From assembly GCA_003280055.1 (NCBI GenBank), contig QCGG01000001.1, forward strand, positions 1-64,000: a stretch of 64,000 nt of DNA, written 5' to 3'. Numbering within the stretch: the stretch's first letter is position 1; the number at the start of each line of letters is the position of its first letter. Under the pieces are notes generated by a model. It ran no database searches. It saw nothing but the letters and a program-made list of their open reading frames with translations, and was not told the DNA's origin. This stretch comes from Prochlorococcus sp. AG-363-P19 (GTDB lineage: Bacteria; Cyanobacteriota; Cyanobacteriia; PCC-6307; Cyanobiaceae). Positions 27,908-36,976 of this stretch are shown here, piece by piece. A program made the position numbers and the translations under genes.

Positions 27908-28918
27908 GTGACTGGTTGGTTTCTAATTTTTACTCTTTTAGTCCTTGGGGGTGTGCTTTCCACTCTTGGCGATCGTTTAGGGACTAGAGTAGGTAAGGCT
28001 AGATTAAGTATATTTAATCTCCGCCCAAGGAGTACGGCAGTATTGATTACTGTTCTTACTGGAAGCCTAATTAGTGCACTTTCTTTAGGCTTTATGATAC
28101 TAGTAAGTAGACAGTTGAGGGTCGGATTGTTTGAACTTAATGATCTAGAGTTAAAACTTAAAAGCAGCAGAGAAGCTCTTGAGATTAGTCGCTTAAATCA
28201 GATTAAAAAAGACGCAGATATGAAACAGAAAGAATTAGAGTTAGCAAAGGTTCGCAAAAGAATTTTTGCTGGAGAGAAGGAACTTAAAGAGCTGGAATAT
28301 AATTTGATTGCATTAAGGAGTGGTAATGTCGTTATAAGTAGTGGGCAGACATTGACCACAGCAACTATTAGATTGAAAGAACCTGAACAAGCTAAGCAAG
28401 TTATTAACCGTTTATTGCAGGAAGCAAATAGAGTCGCTTTCAGAATGGTAAGGCCTAATGAAAAACCAAATAGACAGATATTATTAGTACCTAAGAATGA
28501 TATCAAACGCCTTGAAAAGGTAATTCGCCAGAAGGGAACTTGGGTTGTTACTTTGCGTTCCGCTGCTAATGTCTTGCTTGGTGAGAATTCGGTATATGGA
28601 TTTCCTGAGGTTCGGAAAAATATAAAAGTGATTAAAAAGGATGAGGTTTTGGCCTCAATAACTACAGAGGGAACTGAACGCAATCAACAATCTGTTAGGA
28701 ATCGATTAAGACTTCTTTTGGCTTCAACATTGGCGGAGGTTAAAAGAAGAGGATCGCTTTCTACGCGGTTAAATTTTGACTCCAACTCGCTTAATGAACT
28801 AGGCCAATTAATAATGGATAGATCTGATGAAGTTTTAAAATTAGAAGCTGTTGCTTTGCAGAGTAGTCAGACAGCTGACCCTGTATATATTCGACTGCAG
28901 TTGGCAAATACTAAATAA
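27908..28918 (+). CDS. DUF3084 membrane/coiled-coil protein
   Basis: A 336-residue protein of the cyanobacterial DUF3084 family, function unknown. Two N-terminal membrane segments (about 3-14 and 44-66) flank the motif GDRLGTRVGKARLSIFNLRP. A coiled coil follows (about 75-140), then a globular C-terminal part. The start is GTG. It sits directly downstream of ntcA and 16 bases upstream of the YqgF-like gene, an arrangement suggesting one operon. Confidence 0.75.
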   Translation: MTGWFLIFTLLVLGGVLSTLGDRLGTRVGKARLSIFNLRPRSTAVLITVLTGSLISALSLGFMILVSRQLRVGLFELNDLELKLKSSREALEISRLNQIKKDADMKQKELELAKVRKRIFAGEKELKELEYNLIALRSGNVVISSGQTLTTATIRLKEPEQAKQVINRLLQEANRVAFRMVRPNEKPNRQILLVPKNDIKRLEKVIRQKGTWVVTLRSAANVLLGENSVYGFPEVRKNIKVIKKDEVLASITTEGTERNQQSVRNRLRLLLASTLAEVKRRGSLSTRLNFDSNSLNELGQLIMDRSDEVLKLEAVALQSSQTADPVYIRLQLANTK

Positions 28919-28934
28919 AACGATAATTACATTT

Positions 28935-29366
28935 ATGAGTTGTCTGATTTCAATAGACCCTGGAAGTGTCAAATGTGGCTTGGTGTTAGTAGACCCTCAA
29001 TTGGGAGTAGTTTTAGATGGGCGGATAGCAACTCCAAAAGGTGTTAGAGAGATAGTTCTTCAGTGGATGAGGCGAACAAGTGTAGAACGATTGGTTTTAG
29101 GTAATGGAACCTATAGTTCACAATTACATGGAATACTTAGTGAGCTTTTGCCTGTCTTAGTGATTGATGAGAGAGGAACTACCCTTCGGGCCCGAAGCCG
29201 TTACTACGAACTATGGCCACCAAGGAATTTAATGAAATGGTTCCCAAAAGGATTACTTTTCCCGCCAAATGACTTAGATGCTGTGGCGGCCTTAGTAATT
29301 CTTGAGGGTTATTTAGATAAAAAGATGTCTTGGCCTGGTCCTGAAAAATTCAAAAACGAGCTCTAA
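28935..29366 (+). CDS. YqgF/RuvX-like RNase H-fold protein
   Basis: A 143-residue protein beginning MSCLISIDPGSVKCGLVLVD, the first strand of the RNase H fold with the expected aspartate, as in YqgF/RuvX (pre-16S rRNA 5'-end nuclease, Holliday-junction resolvase-like). A second acidic site is likely in VIDERGTT and a third in PPNDLDAVAALVIL. It is not the canonical YqgF but resembles a second cyanobacterial paralogue. The start at 28935 follows the DUF3084 stop; the frame also extends upstream inside that gene. Its end overlaps DUF3146 by 17 bases in convergent orientation. Confidence 0.75.
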   Translation: MSCLISIDPGSVKCGLVLVDPQLGVVLDGRIATPKGVREIVLQWMRRTSVERLVLGNGTYSSQLHGILSELLPVLVIDERGTTLRARSRYYELWPPRNLMKWFPKGLLFPPNDLDAVAALVILEGYLDKKMSWPGPEKFKNEL

Positions 29367-29607
29367 CTGTGAAAATGTAATCCCCTCCAGGTTCGAGGTC
29401 ATAATCAGTTCTTATTAGGAATCTAAGTAAGGCATCTTCAATTAAGGCACGGCCCAGGGATGGTTCCACTACAAGTTGGCCTTCTCCAAAAGACCAACTG
29501 AAATACCATTCAAATCCACCTGCCGTTACTTCACCATCAAGGCATTGCTTTGCAAAACTTTGACTATTTACTCTTAGGTGGGCTGTGGTAGCAGGCAATG
29601 TTCCCAT
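29350..29607 (-). CDS. DUF3146 small protein
   Basis: An 85-residue soluble protein resembling the cyanobacterial DUF3146 family (GEVTAGGFEWYFSW, VEPSLGRALIEDAL and a LEPGGDYIFTVRARF ending). Function unknown. Its start codon overlaps the pth stop, so it is coupled to pth, and its tail overlaps the convergent YqgF-like gene by 17 bases. Confidence 0.75.
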   Translation of the reverse strand: MGTLPATTAHLRVNSQSFAKQCLDGEVTAGGFEWYFSWSFGEGQLVVEPSLGRALIEDALLRFLIRTDYDLEPGGDYIFTVRARF

Positions 29608-30224
29608 CAGAATTCATTTTGAAGAGGCATGCATCTGTTCAATTGATTGGAGGCTTTGATGAAACCAATCTGTTGGATTAGATCTATGCCAATGATGACC
29701 TCATCTAATACTTTTTCTATCACAGGCTGCTCTTCTTTTGAAAAGTTACCTAGCACATGGGAGACCGTATTTAATTTGCGGGTCTCGTCAAGTCCTGCAG
29801 GAGCTCCAATGCCAACCCTTAAGCGAGGAAAATTTTCCGTTTGAAGATGTTGGATTGTGCTTAGAAGACCTTTGTGGCCGCCTGACCCACCACTGGTTCT
29901 AAGCCTTAGGCGGCCTAGAGGTAAGTCCATATCATCTACTAAAACAAGTATTTGGGAGATCTCAATGTCATACCAGTTCAAACAAGCCCTGATTGCTTGC
30001 CCGCTATTGTTCATATAGGTTTCTGGAAGTAAAAGCCTTAATTGTTTTGTGCCATTTCTGATTTCCGCTATTTGACCAAATAAATTTTTTTTATTTTTAA
30101 AGTTTGCCGAATGCTTTTCCGCCAACTTATTTAGGATCATAAATCCAATGTTATGGCGTGTATGGGTATATTCTGAGCCCGGATTACCAAGACCTACCAC
30201 GATGCGGAGATCTTCGTGGCTCAT
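29607..30224 (-). CDS. pth: Peptidyl-tRNA hydrolase
   Basis: Releases peptides from prematurely dropped peptidyl-tRNA. The landmarks are VGLGNPGSEYTHTRHNIGF with the catalytic histidine, PETYMNNSG, LVDDMDLPLGRLRLR and GGSGGHKGL. At 205 residues it is normal in length. It follows tatA by 3 bases on the minus strand and is followed by DUF3146. Confidence 0.95.
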   Translation of the reverse strand: MSHEDLRIVVGLGNPGSEYTHTRHNIGFMILNKLAEKHSANFKNKKNLFGQIAEIRNGTKQLRLLLPETYMNNSGQAIRACLNWYDIEISQILVLVDDMDLPLGRLRLRTSGGSGGHKGLLSTIQHLQTENFPRLRVGIGAPAGLDETRKLNTVSHVLGNFSKEEQPVIEKVLDEVIIGIDLIQQIGFIKASNQLNRCMPLQNEF

Positions 30225-30227
30225 TTC

Positions 30228-30503
30228 CTAGGTTGGTTGGTTAGGTGTTGATTGATCTGTTTTAGTCCTTTGCTCATCGGCTTTAGGAAGAGGACTAACT
30301 TCATTTGAATCGGTATTTAATGGCTCAGAGTCAGACATTGCTTTTTGAATTTCTTTCTCGAATTCATTCGAAGCAGCCTGAAATCCCTTTAGGGTTTTTC
30401 CAAGACTTTTTCCTAGTTCAGGTAATCGCTTTGGGCCAAAAACAATAAGTGCCAAGGCACCGATAACCGCGATTTCCGGCAAGCCGATGCCAAAGACATT
30501 CAT
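30228..30503 (-). CDS. tatA: Twin-arginine translocase subunit TatA/E
   Basis: A 91-residue protein with one N-terminal membrane segment, the hinge VFGPKRLPELG and an amphipathic helix (SLGKTLKGFQ), as in TatA/TatE, which forms the pore for folded proteins at the thylakoid and plasma membrane. The acidic and polar tail is variable. It lies 26 bases downstream of psbH and 3 bases upstream of pth. Confidence 0.9.
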   Translation of the reverse strand: MNVFGIGLPEIAVIGALALIVFGPKRLPELGKSLGKTLKGFQAASNEFEKEIQKAMSDSEPLNTDSNEVSPLPKADEQRTKTDQSTPNQPT

Positions 30504-30529
30504 TGAGGAGACCTGTTGTCAGATATTTG

Positions 30530-30727
30530 TCAACCGTTCCAATCAACGGTAATTCCTTGAAGAAGCAGTGATTGGTTGTAAACCTGCAACATGATAGTAA
30601 GGAAGACCAATAGCATTGCACCGATAAAAGCCATTGCAGGAGTAGTTCCCCATCCAGGAACAACCTTTCCTTGGCCTGAATTGCCAATTGATTTGAGAAG
30701 ACTTCCGATTGCGGTTTTTTGTCCCAT
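30530..30727 (-). CDS. psbH: Photosystem II protein PsbH
   Basis: A 65-residue single-span subunit of photosystem II. The hydrophilic N terminus [16 protein letters not shown] precedes [14 protein letters not shown], and the membrane helix and C-terminal [11 protein letters not shown] are typical. The frame is open 18 residues further upstream, but the ATG at 30727 gives the exact family length. It is divergent from psbN, as in other cyanobacteria, and heads a run psbH > tatA > pth > DUF3146. Confidence 0.96.
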   Translation of the reverse strand: MGQKTAIGSLLKSIGNSGQGKVVPGWGTTPAMAFIGAMLLVFLTIMLQVYNQSLLLQGITVDWNG

Positions 30728-30813
30728 GGTGAAGGTTTTTTCGCGGTTGAAGTTTAAGTTTCGATATTCTATGTGCAACACCCCTTCAGGGGACTACTAA
30801 TTCGAGTGATTTG

Positions 30814-30954
30814 ATGCAAAGTACCTCTCCCGCCCTTTCTTTAATGCTTGGATTATTGGTTGCTTTATTCGGTTTGACGGGTTTTGGAATTTATACATCC
30901 TTTGGCCCACCTTCCAAAAAGCTAGATGACCCCTTTGATGAGCATGATGATTGA
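30814..30954 (+). CDS. psbN: PsbN
   Basis: A 46-residue single-span membrane protein (MQSTSPALSLMLGLLVAL start, C-terminal KKLDDPFDEHDD). PsbN is an assembly and repair factor for photosystem II rather than a stable subunit. It is too short for a simple ORF cutoff but unmistakable, and lies in the expected divergent position next to psbH, 86 bases away. Confidence 0.94.
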   Translation: MQSTSPALSLMLGLLVALFGLTGFGIYTSFGPPSKKLDDPFDEHDD

Positions 30955-31495
30955 AGAACCAATCCAAGGAATCACTCACAAGCACCCTGTGTGCCAGTTG
31001 AATATCTGACACAAGGCTTCAGTATCTTAATTGAGTGTTGGATTTTCAAACTGAAACACATAATTGAGTCGAAGAAGGTCGAAAAATCGTTCAATCCTTA
31101 ATGCCTGGTCTTTTCAAGGGAAATTTTTTTTGTCTTGGTATGCAATTGAATTGATGAGTGCAGTTCTTTGTCGTCGGTTTGATGACATAGTCATTGCAGT
31201 AAAAGCGATTTCAATCAAAATAAGCTCTATAAATTATTTTTAATAAGCTCTATAAAAAATATAAATTTGCTTTTCAGACCCATTGTTCCAAAGCCATATC
31301 TCTAAATTATTGAGGCGCTAAAGCCTCGAAGTATCAAGTCGTCAATCAGGTAAGTTTTCCTGGCTTTATTTGCTTGCTTAAGGCCTCGAAACATTTCAAT
31401 CCGCGCCAATCATGGGGCTTCTACCCCCTATCCCCTAGTGAATTCACCTCAATGCCACATAAGATGTGATTGATATTTAGTCGTGGTCGGACCCA
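30955..31495. other. 541-base gene-free region between psbN and psbI
   Basis: The longest non-coding gap in the window. It contains a bulged inverted repeat just after psbN (CCTGTGTG..CAG / CTG..ACACAAGG near 30991-31021), a 15-base direct repeat (31219-31256), a small GAGGC/GCCTC hairpin near 31313 and presumably the psbI promoter. No tRNA or convincing ORF is seen. A small RNA is possible but cannot be shown here. Confidence 0.5.
31219..31256. repeat. Tandem pair of a 15-base direct repeat
   Basis: AATAAGCTCTATAAA occurs at 31219-31233 and again, identically, at 31242-31256, a period of 23 bases (about two helical turns). It is in the psbN-psbI spacer and could be a pair of regulator sites or a simple duplication. 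Confidence 0.7.
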
Positions 31496-31624
31496 ATGCT
31501 CGCCCTTAAGATTTCCGTTTACACAATGGTCTTCTTCTTCGTAGGGGTATTCCTTTTCGGTTTCCTTGCGAGCGACCCAACAAGAACACCAGCCCGGAAG
31601 GATCTCGAAGGCCAGCAAGACTGA
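31496..31624 (+). CDS. psbI: Photosystem II reaction center protein PsbI
   Basis: A 42-residue single-span subunit beside D1: [18 protein letters not shown], then [20 protein letters not shown]. The matching of the membrane helix and the [11 protein letters not shown] tail is essentially complete. It begins 541 bases after psbN and is followed by the DUF3769 gene. Confidence 0.95.
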   Translation: MLALKISVYTMVFFFVGVFLFGFLASDPTRTPARKDLEGQQD

Positions 31625-31729
31625 GCCTTTTTATAGAGACCCTTTGAGTCAGGCCTCGCACTGGACTGGGGGTGAACCTTTTATTGCCAATCTCATGGCA
31701 GGATCACCGCCTTCAGTCCAAATGTTCTG

Positions 31730-34700
31730 TTGGCGAGAAGCCCTTCAATATTTATTTTCGGATTATTGGCCCCGATTGTGTTCTCGGGACGTCCAATAGA
31801 TTCTCATGCCGAGCCAAATGAATTCCGTGCCGGAGATTCAGGCTTATCGGTGTCAGATCTTGCTGGTTCAGAATTAATTAGCCAAGAGAACCCAAATGAG
31901 TTATCTCCTCCTAAGGAGTTAGAGCTAAAGGCAGATATACAAACATATGACAGTAGAAGAAAAATCTTTCTGGCTGTTGGTAACGTCGAGCTTTTGATTA
32001 ACGGAGCGTCTCTTAAGGCTGACCGAATTGAATTGGATCAAGAATTTAATTCTTTAAAGGCTTATGGTAGCGTTCGTTTTAGTCGAGGATCTAACTATTT
32101 TCAAGCAAGTTCCTTCACCTATGACTTTATAAATAAAGTTGGTGAGTTGAAAGATGTCTATGGCTTGTTAGAGCTGGATTCTTCGCTGTTTAATTTCTCT
32201 TCTAAAGATAAGGCACAAAGTAATACTAATGCCCAAAATAAAGGGTCAAGAAATGAACTCAAAAGCTTTGAGACCTCGAAAGAGAATAAAGCTATCCCTG
32301 ATTTAGGATTGTTAGCTGTTGAGACAAAATTAGAGAGTTCAGAAGAGTCTTTAGAAGCTGATTTAGGGATGGCATGCCCTCCAAACTTGCCGATAATTCC
32401 TGATTGGCAACCTCACCCATGGGCGGTAACACTTTGGGGTGGCCAGATGATAGATTCCAGTTTTGGCGATGCTTTTGTATTTAAAGGACGCAAGAGACCA
32501 GAGTATCTTTTAGGAATTGGATTACAGAAGAGGATTTATCGCTCTGGTGTTTTTTCTTTGGAGTTAGAAGGAAATGTTTTTCAACATGATGCACGCAAGC
32601 AATCTGGTGGAAAGTTTAATCAGGATATTCCTTATAAAGATAGTCCTGCGCAGAATTTTGGGGAGGCTACTTTGGGTATTGGAGCTAGACTATGGGTTCA
32701 ACCTTGGTTGAGTTTTTCCATTGTCGAGGGTCTTAGTTATTATACCCAGATTGGGAATTATGAAAATACTTTCAGAACCAAAACAGCTCAACTATTGAAT
32801 TACTTAGGCTTTGAGATTGAAGCAAGTTTGAACAGGAGGCTTTCTCTGATAGGCAGACTTCATCATCGATCAGGTGCCTTCGGCTTGTTTGACGGAGTTC
32901 ATGGAGGGGGAAATGGCTATTTAGTTGGGTTTAGGTATCGATGGGGAACGCAAGTTGAAAAACAGATTTCTGATATGGCTCCAATACCTGTTGGGTGTCC
33001 GGGTAGACATATAACAGAGAAATCTCCGAGCTCTTTTGAAGTCCCTGTGAGAGAAGACCTTGTTAAAGATACGAAGACAAATGAAAGTCTTTCGGATTTG
33101 ATAATTGCTGAGGATAATAGCTTTCTTGATATAAATAATAGTCCTGCTTATGCAGAGAAGCCGTCTAGACGCCAGGAAGAGGATTTAAGGGAAAAAAGAA
33201 TCTCTTTAATTGACCAAAGAGTGAGCAATCTTAAGCTTGAGAATACATTGACTATAGAGAAGAGGATTGGGGTGCCTAAGGCGCTTCGAAATATTGACGA
33301 AAAGAATGTTTATGGAGGGGTAAAGCCCTCACAGCTGACATATATAGGTAATACAAAGTTGATTAAAGGTCGCATTAAACGCTGGCGTGTTCAAGCTACA
33401 AAAGTTGTAATAACCCCAAATGGATGGAATGCTGATCTTATGGGATTTACTAATGATCCATATACTCCTTCTCAAGTAAGAATTGATGCTCAGGATGTTT
33501 TTGCAGAGGAACAAAAAGACGGTTCTACAATTATCAAAACAGGTCAAAATCAACTTATATTAGAAGAGAGATTATCTATTCCAGTAGCAAGATCTTATAA
33601 ACTTGAAAAAGTAGAAGAGGTTGAAAATCGATGGGTGCTTGGAATAGATAGAGATGATAGAGATGGTTTTTATATCGGACGTAATCTAAAACCAATAAAC
33701 TTGTCTAAAAATTATAATCTTTATCTGCAGCCACAATACAATTTTCAAAGAGCAATTGATGGTAAAACAGGAAGTTATATTGCACCGGGATCATCATCCG
33801 AAAGCAAAGAAGTCGTTCAATCAACTGCTTTCTCTGACTTGCTAGGATTAGAAGCAAGTTTGGAGGGTAATTTGTGGGATTGGAGGCTTGAGACTAATGC
33901 GGATATAAGTACCTTTAATACAAAAAATTTGGCTAACGGTAGTCGTTATTGGAGTGCAATTACTAAAACATCAGAGCTTCCATTGGTGGGTGAAATTGAT
34001 ACAAGATTATTTAGCACATATAGGTATAGGGCCTGGAATGGATCATTAGGTGAATCAGATATCTATTCTGCTTTTGGTACGTTCTTGCAAAAAAAAGGAG
34101 AATGGGAATGGGGTAAATCAAAGAATAACTATTTGCTTAGAATTGGTGCAGGAAATTATCAAGCTGAAAACTATAGGGAGAATGATTTATCTGATTTGTG
34201 GCGAGGAAACCTCTTTGCTTCAATTACAAATGAATACAGCTTATTTAAAGGAAAAAGTGCGAAGTTAGATGCAAACAATGCGTTTAGATATAGTCCTAAA
34301 GCCATTTTGCCAGGGTTGGGAATTACTAGTAATATAAATTTCTCCTTTTCTGGATATGGGGACGGAAGGAGGCAGGCTCTTTTTGGTATAAGCGGAGGGC
34401 CTAATATGACCTTTGGAAGATTTGACAAGAAATTGTTTAGTTACACCCGCTTATCTTTAACTTCAGGCCTTACATTTAAACGAGGATCTAGTCCATTTAC
34501 TTTTGATCAAGCCATTGACCTTGGTACTCTGGGCATAGGCTTGACACAGCAGGTTTATGGTGCATTGCTTCTAAATGCAGGCTTTGAGTACAACATAGAT
34601 CCCGCCTCTCAATACTATGGAGATATTATTAATTCAAATGTAGAGATGATGATTCAAAGACGGGCTTATGATTTTGGTATTTATTACAACCCCTATAAGA

Positions 34701-34798
34701 AGATAGGTGGTTTCCGTATTCGTCTGAACGATTTTTCATTTAATGGAACCGGTATTCCATTTATTCCAAGTAGTAATACTCCTGACAAAGCATTTTGA
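31730..34798 (+). CDS. DUF3769 LptD/OstA-like outer membrane protein
   Basis: A 1022-residue protein with a signal-peptide-like N terminus (SIFIFGLLAPIVFSG, then DSHAEP). An LptA/OstA-like beta-jellyroll segment follows (about 65-145; GNVELLINGASLKADRIELD). The rest is rich in aromatic, alternating beta-strand segments as in an outer-membrane barrel and ends GTGIPFIPSS. This fits the cyanobacterial DUF3769 family, the distant LptD counterpart that inserts lipopolysaccharide. The start is an unremarkable TTG, with no ribosome site seen, and is uncertain. The assignment as LptD is by family knowledge and fold inference. Confidence 0.75.
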   Translation: MARSPSIFIFGLLAPIVFSGRPIDSHAEPNEFRAGDSGLSVSDLAGSELISQENPNELSPPKELELKADIQTYDSRRKIFLAVGNVELLINGASLKADRIELDQEFNSLKAYGSVRFSRGSNYFQASSFTYDFINKVGELKDVYGLLELDSSLFNFSSKDKAQSNTNAQNKGSRNELKSFETSKENKAIPDLGLLAVETKLESSEESLEADLGMACPPNLPIIPDWQPHPWAVTLWGGQMIDSSFGDAFVFKGRKRPEYLLGIGLQKRIYRSGVFSLELEGNVFQHDARKQSGGKFNQDIPYKDSPAQNFGEATLGIGARLWVQPWLSFSIVEGLSYYTQIGNYENTFRTKTAQLLNYLGFEIEASLNRRLSLIGRLHHRSGAFGLFDGVHGGGNGYLVGFRYRWGTQVEKQISDMAPIPVGCPGRHITEKSPSSFEVPVREDLVKDTKTNESLSDLIIAEDNSFLDINNSPAYAEKPSRRQEEDLREKRISLIDQRVSNLKLENTLTIEKRIGVPKALRNIDEKNVYGGVKPSQLTYIGNTKLIKGRIKRWRVQATKVVITPNGWNADLMGFTNDPYTPSQVRIDAQDVFAEEQKDGSTIIKTGQNQLILEERLSIPVARSYKLEKVEEVENRWVLGIDRDDRDGFYIGRNLKPINLSKNYNLYLQPQYNFQRAIDGKTGSYIAPGSSSESKEVVQSTAFSDLLGLEASLEGNLWDWRLETNADISTFNTKNLANGSRYWSAITKTSELPLVGEIDTRLFSTYRYRAWNGSLGESDIYSAFGTFLQKKGEWEWGKSKNNYLLRIGAGNYQAENYRENDLSDLWRGNLFASITNEYSLFKGKSAKLDANNAFRYSPKAILPGLGITSNINFSFSGYGDGRRQALFGISGGPNMTFGRFDKKLFSYTRLSLTSGLTFKRGSSPFTFDQAIDLGTLGIGLTQQVYGALLLNAGFEYNIDPASQYYGDIINSNVEMMIQRRAYDFGIYYNPYKKIGGFRIRLNDFSFNGTGIPFIPSSNTPDKAF

Positions 34799-34886
34799 TT
34801 GAATTTAGTTGAATCCCAATCACTAATTAATGGCTTCTTCTATATATCTGGCTTGCAAAAATAACTAATTTCTTCAAAGATGAGTA

Positions 34887-35516
34887 TTAAATGCTTTTAA
34901 AATTATTTAGATAAGGTAGCTTTTTCAATTTTTCTTTCAAGATGCCTTTATTGGCGACTAATTTGGCGGTTGCATCCCAGTTTCCTTCTATCAGCATTTC
35001 TCTTGAGGAATCTTCGATATTTATAGGCCAAAAATAAATATCATCTTTTGATTTGAAATTCTTTTTACATAAATCCAGCTTCCATTCTTGAAAGGGATTT
35101 AGTTCAACAGTTTCCTGTATTTGTTTGATTGTTTCTGATGCAGAGGTCACGCATGGAATTCCAAGTGCTAGGCAATTTCCATAAAAGATCTCAGCAAAAC
35201 TTTCTCCAATGATCGCTCTTATTCCCCAACGCATTAGAGCCTGAGGTGCATGTTCGCGACTTGACCCACATCCGAAATTTCCATTAACTATGAGGATGGA
35301 GTATGTAAGACTCTTATTGTTGTTAAAAGGATGCTTGTCTCTTAGTTCTTTTCGGTCATCTGCAAAAACATGACCTCCAAGATGCTCAAAGGTCACACAT
35401 TTTAGATAACGCGCAGGGATGATTCGATCAGTGTCAATATCATCGCCACGTAAAGCAATCGCTGACCCTTGAACTGTTTGAACTAACCCTTTTGGAAAGA
35501 CAGATATTGTTTCCAT
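34887..35516 (-). CDS. leuD: 3-isopropylmalate dehydratase small subunit
   Basis: Partner of LeuC in the isomerisation of isopropylmalate in leucine synthesis. Seen: RGDDIDTDRIIPARYL near the N terminus, NFGCGSSREHAPQAL and the GESFAEIFYGNCLALGIP segment. The 209-residue length is in range. The ATG shares a base with the leuC stop, so the two subunits are translated together. Confidence 0.95.
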   Translation of the reverse strand: METISVFPKGLVQTVQGSAIALRGDDIDTDRIIPARYLKCVTFEHLGGHVFADDRKELRDKHPFNNNKSLTYSILIVNGNFGCGSSREHAPQALMRWGIRAIIGESFAEIFYGNCLALGIPCVTSASETIKQIQETVELNPFQEWKLDLCKKNFKSKDDIYFWPINIEDSSREMLIEGNWDATAKLVANKGILKEKLKKLPYLNNFKSI

Positions 35517-36952
35517 TATTCAGTATTACGTTTGTTTTCTGGGTTGTATGTAATTAAGTCTCGGACATCAGTTACCCTCCCAGTAATAGCAGCAGCAGCA
35601 ACCATTGCAGGACTCATTAAGAGGGTTCTTCCACTAGCAGAGCCCTGCCGCCCTTTAAAGTTTCTATTGCTTGAGCTTGCACTTATTTGACGCCCTTCAA
35701 GTTTGTCGGGGTTCATGGCTAAGCACATTGAGCAACCTGGTTCTCTCCATTCGAAGCCTGCTGTTCTGAAAACATTGTCTAGGCCTTGCTCTTTTGCTGC
35801 TTTTGCTACTGCTTCAGATCCAGGCACAACAAATGCCTTGACTCCGTTAGCGACTTTTCGGCCTTTGACAACATTGGCTGCTGCATGTAGATCGCTAAGA
35901 CGACCATTTGTACAGCTTCCTATAAAACAAACATCTATAGATGAACCTTGAATGGGTGTCCCAGGCTCCAGATCCATATATTTGTATGCCTCTAAGGCAA
36001 TTTGACGATCTGTCGGATCCATTGAATCTGGTGTGGGGATTAATTCCTCAATAGAGATGCCTTGGCCAGGTGTGATTCCCCAAGTTACGGTTGGCGCAAT
36101 ATTTGTTGCGTCAAAAACCACTTCATCGTCATAGATCGCGTCTGGCTCGCTCGCTAAATTTGACCACCATTGTTTTGCTTTTTCCCATTCTTCTCCTTTG
36201 GGGGAGTGAGTTGTGCCATGAAGATATGAAAAAGTTTCGAAATCGGGATTGATATATCCACATCTAGCGCCCCCTTCGATTGCCATGTTGCAAACTGTCA
36301 TTCTCTCTTCCATCGATAAAGCTGATATTCCAGGCCCACCAAATTCATAGGCATAGCCGACACCTGCTTTCACTCCCAAAGTCTTTATTACATGAAGAAT
36401 TAGGTCTTTTGCATAGACACCTTCGGTTAATTTTCCGTTTACCCAAATCCGTCGTACTTTTAATTTCTTCATTGACAAGCTTTGTGTCGCCAAGACATCT
36501 CTCACTTGACTAGTCCCAATGCCAAAAGCAATTGCCCCAAACGCTCCATGGGTTGAGGTGTGTGAATCGCCACATGCGATTGTCATTCCAGGTTGAGTTA
36601 GGCCCAGTTCAGGGGCAATTACATGGACTATGCCTTGTTTGCCACTATGCAGGCCATGCAGAGTTATACCTTGTTCGAAGCAGTTTCTTTCAAGGGTGGA
36701 AAGCATTTCTTCTGCTAGAGGATCTGCGAAGGGACGTTCCTGGTTAGTGGTTGGGACTATGTGATCAACAGTTGCCACTGTCCTTTCTGGGCAGAATACT
36801 GATAAGCCTTTTTCTTTTAAGGCTGAAAATGCCTGTGGACTGGTTACTTCATGTATTAGATGCAAGCCTACAAATAGCTGAGTAGAGCCCCCTGGGAGAT
36901 CAGCTATGTGGTGCAAATCCCACACCTTGTCGTAGAGGGTGTTGGAGCTCAA
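35516..36952 (-). CDS. leuC: 3-isopropylmalate dehydratase large subunit
   Basis: Aconitase-family enzyme of leucine synthesis (478 residues) with a 4Fe-4S cluster. Motifs: [15 protein letters not shown], the cluster cysteines in FIGSCTNGR and [11 protein letters not shown], and the [16 protein letters not shown] end. It lies 24 bases after cinA on the same strand and overlaps leuD by one base. Confidence 0.96.
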   Translation of the reverse strand: MSSNTLYDKVWDLHHIADLPGGSTQLFVGLHLIHEVTSPQAFSALKEKGLSVFCPERTVATVDHIVPTTNQERPFADPLAEEMLSTLERNCFEQGITLHGLHSGKQGIVHVIAPELGLTQPGMTIACGDSHTSTHGAFGAIAFGIGTSQVRDVLATQSLSMKKLKVRRIWVNGKLTEGVYAKDLILHVIKTLGVKAGVGYAYEFGGPGISALSMEERMTVCNMAIEGGARCGYINPDFETFSYLHGTTHSPKGEEWEKAKQWWSNLASEPDAIYDDEVVFDATNIAPTVTWGITPGQGISIEELIPTPDSMDPTDRQIALEAYKYMDLEPGTPIQGSSIDVCFIGSCTNGRLSDLHAAANVVKGRKVANGVKAFVVPGSEAVAKAAKEQGLDNVFRTAGFEWREPGCSMCLAMNPDKLEGRQISASSSNRNFKGRQGSASGRTLLMSPAMVAAAAITGRVTDVRDLITYNPENKRNTE

Positions 36953-36976
36953 AGTGAAGAGGCAATCGTCAAGACC

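Noticed and set aside
28198-28683. 161-codon minus-strand open frame inside DUF3084
   Set aside because: It is fully antisense to a well-supported coding gene, has no ribosome site or recognisable domain, and is explained by codon composition.
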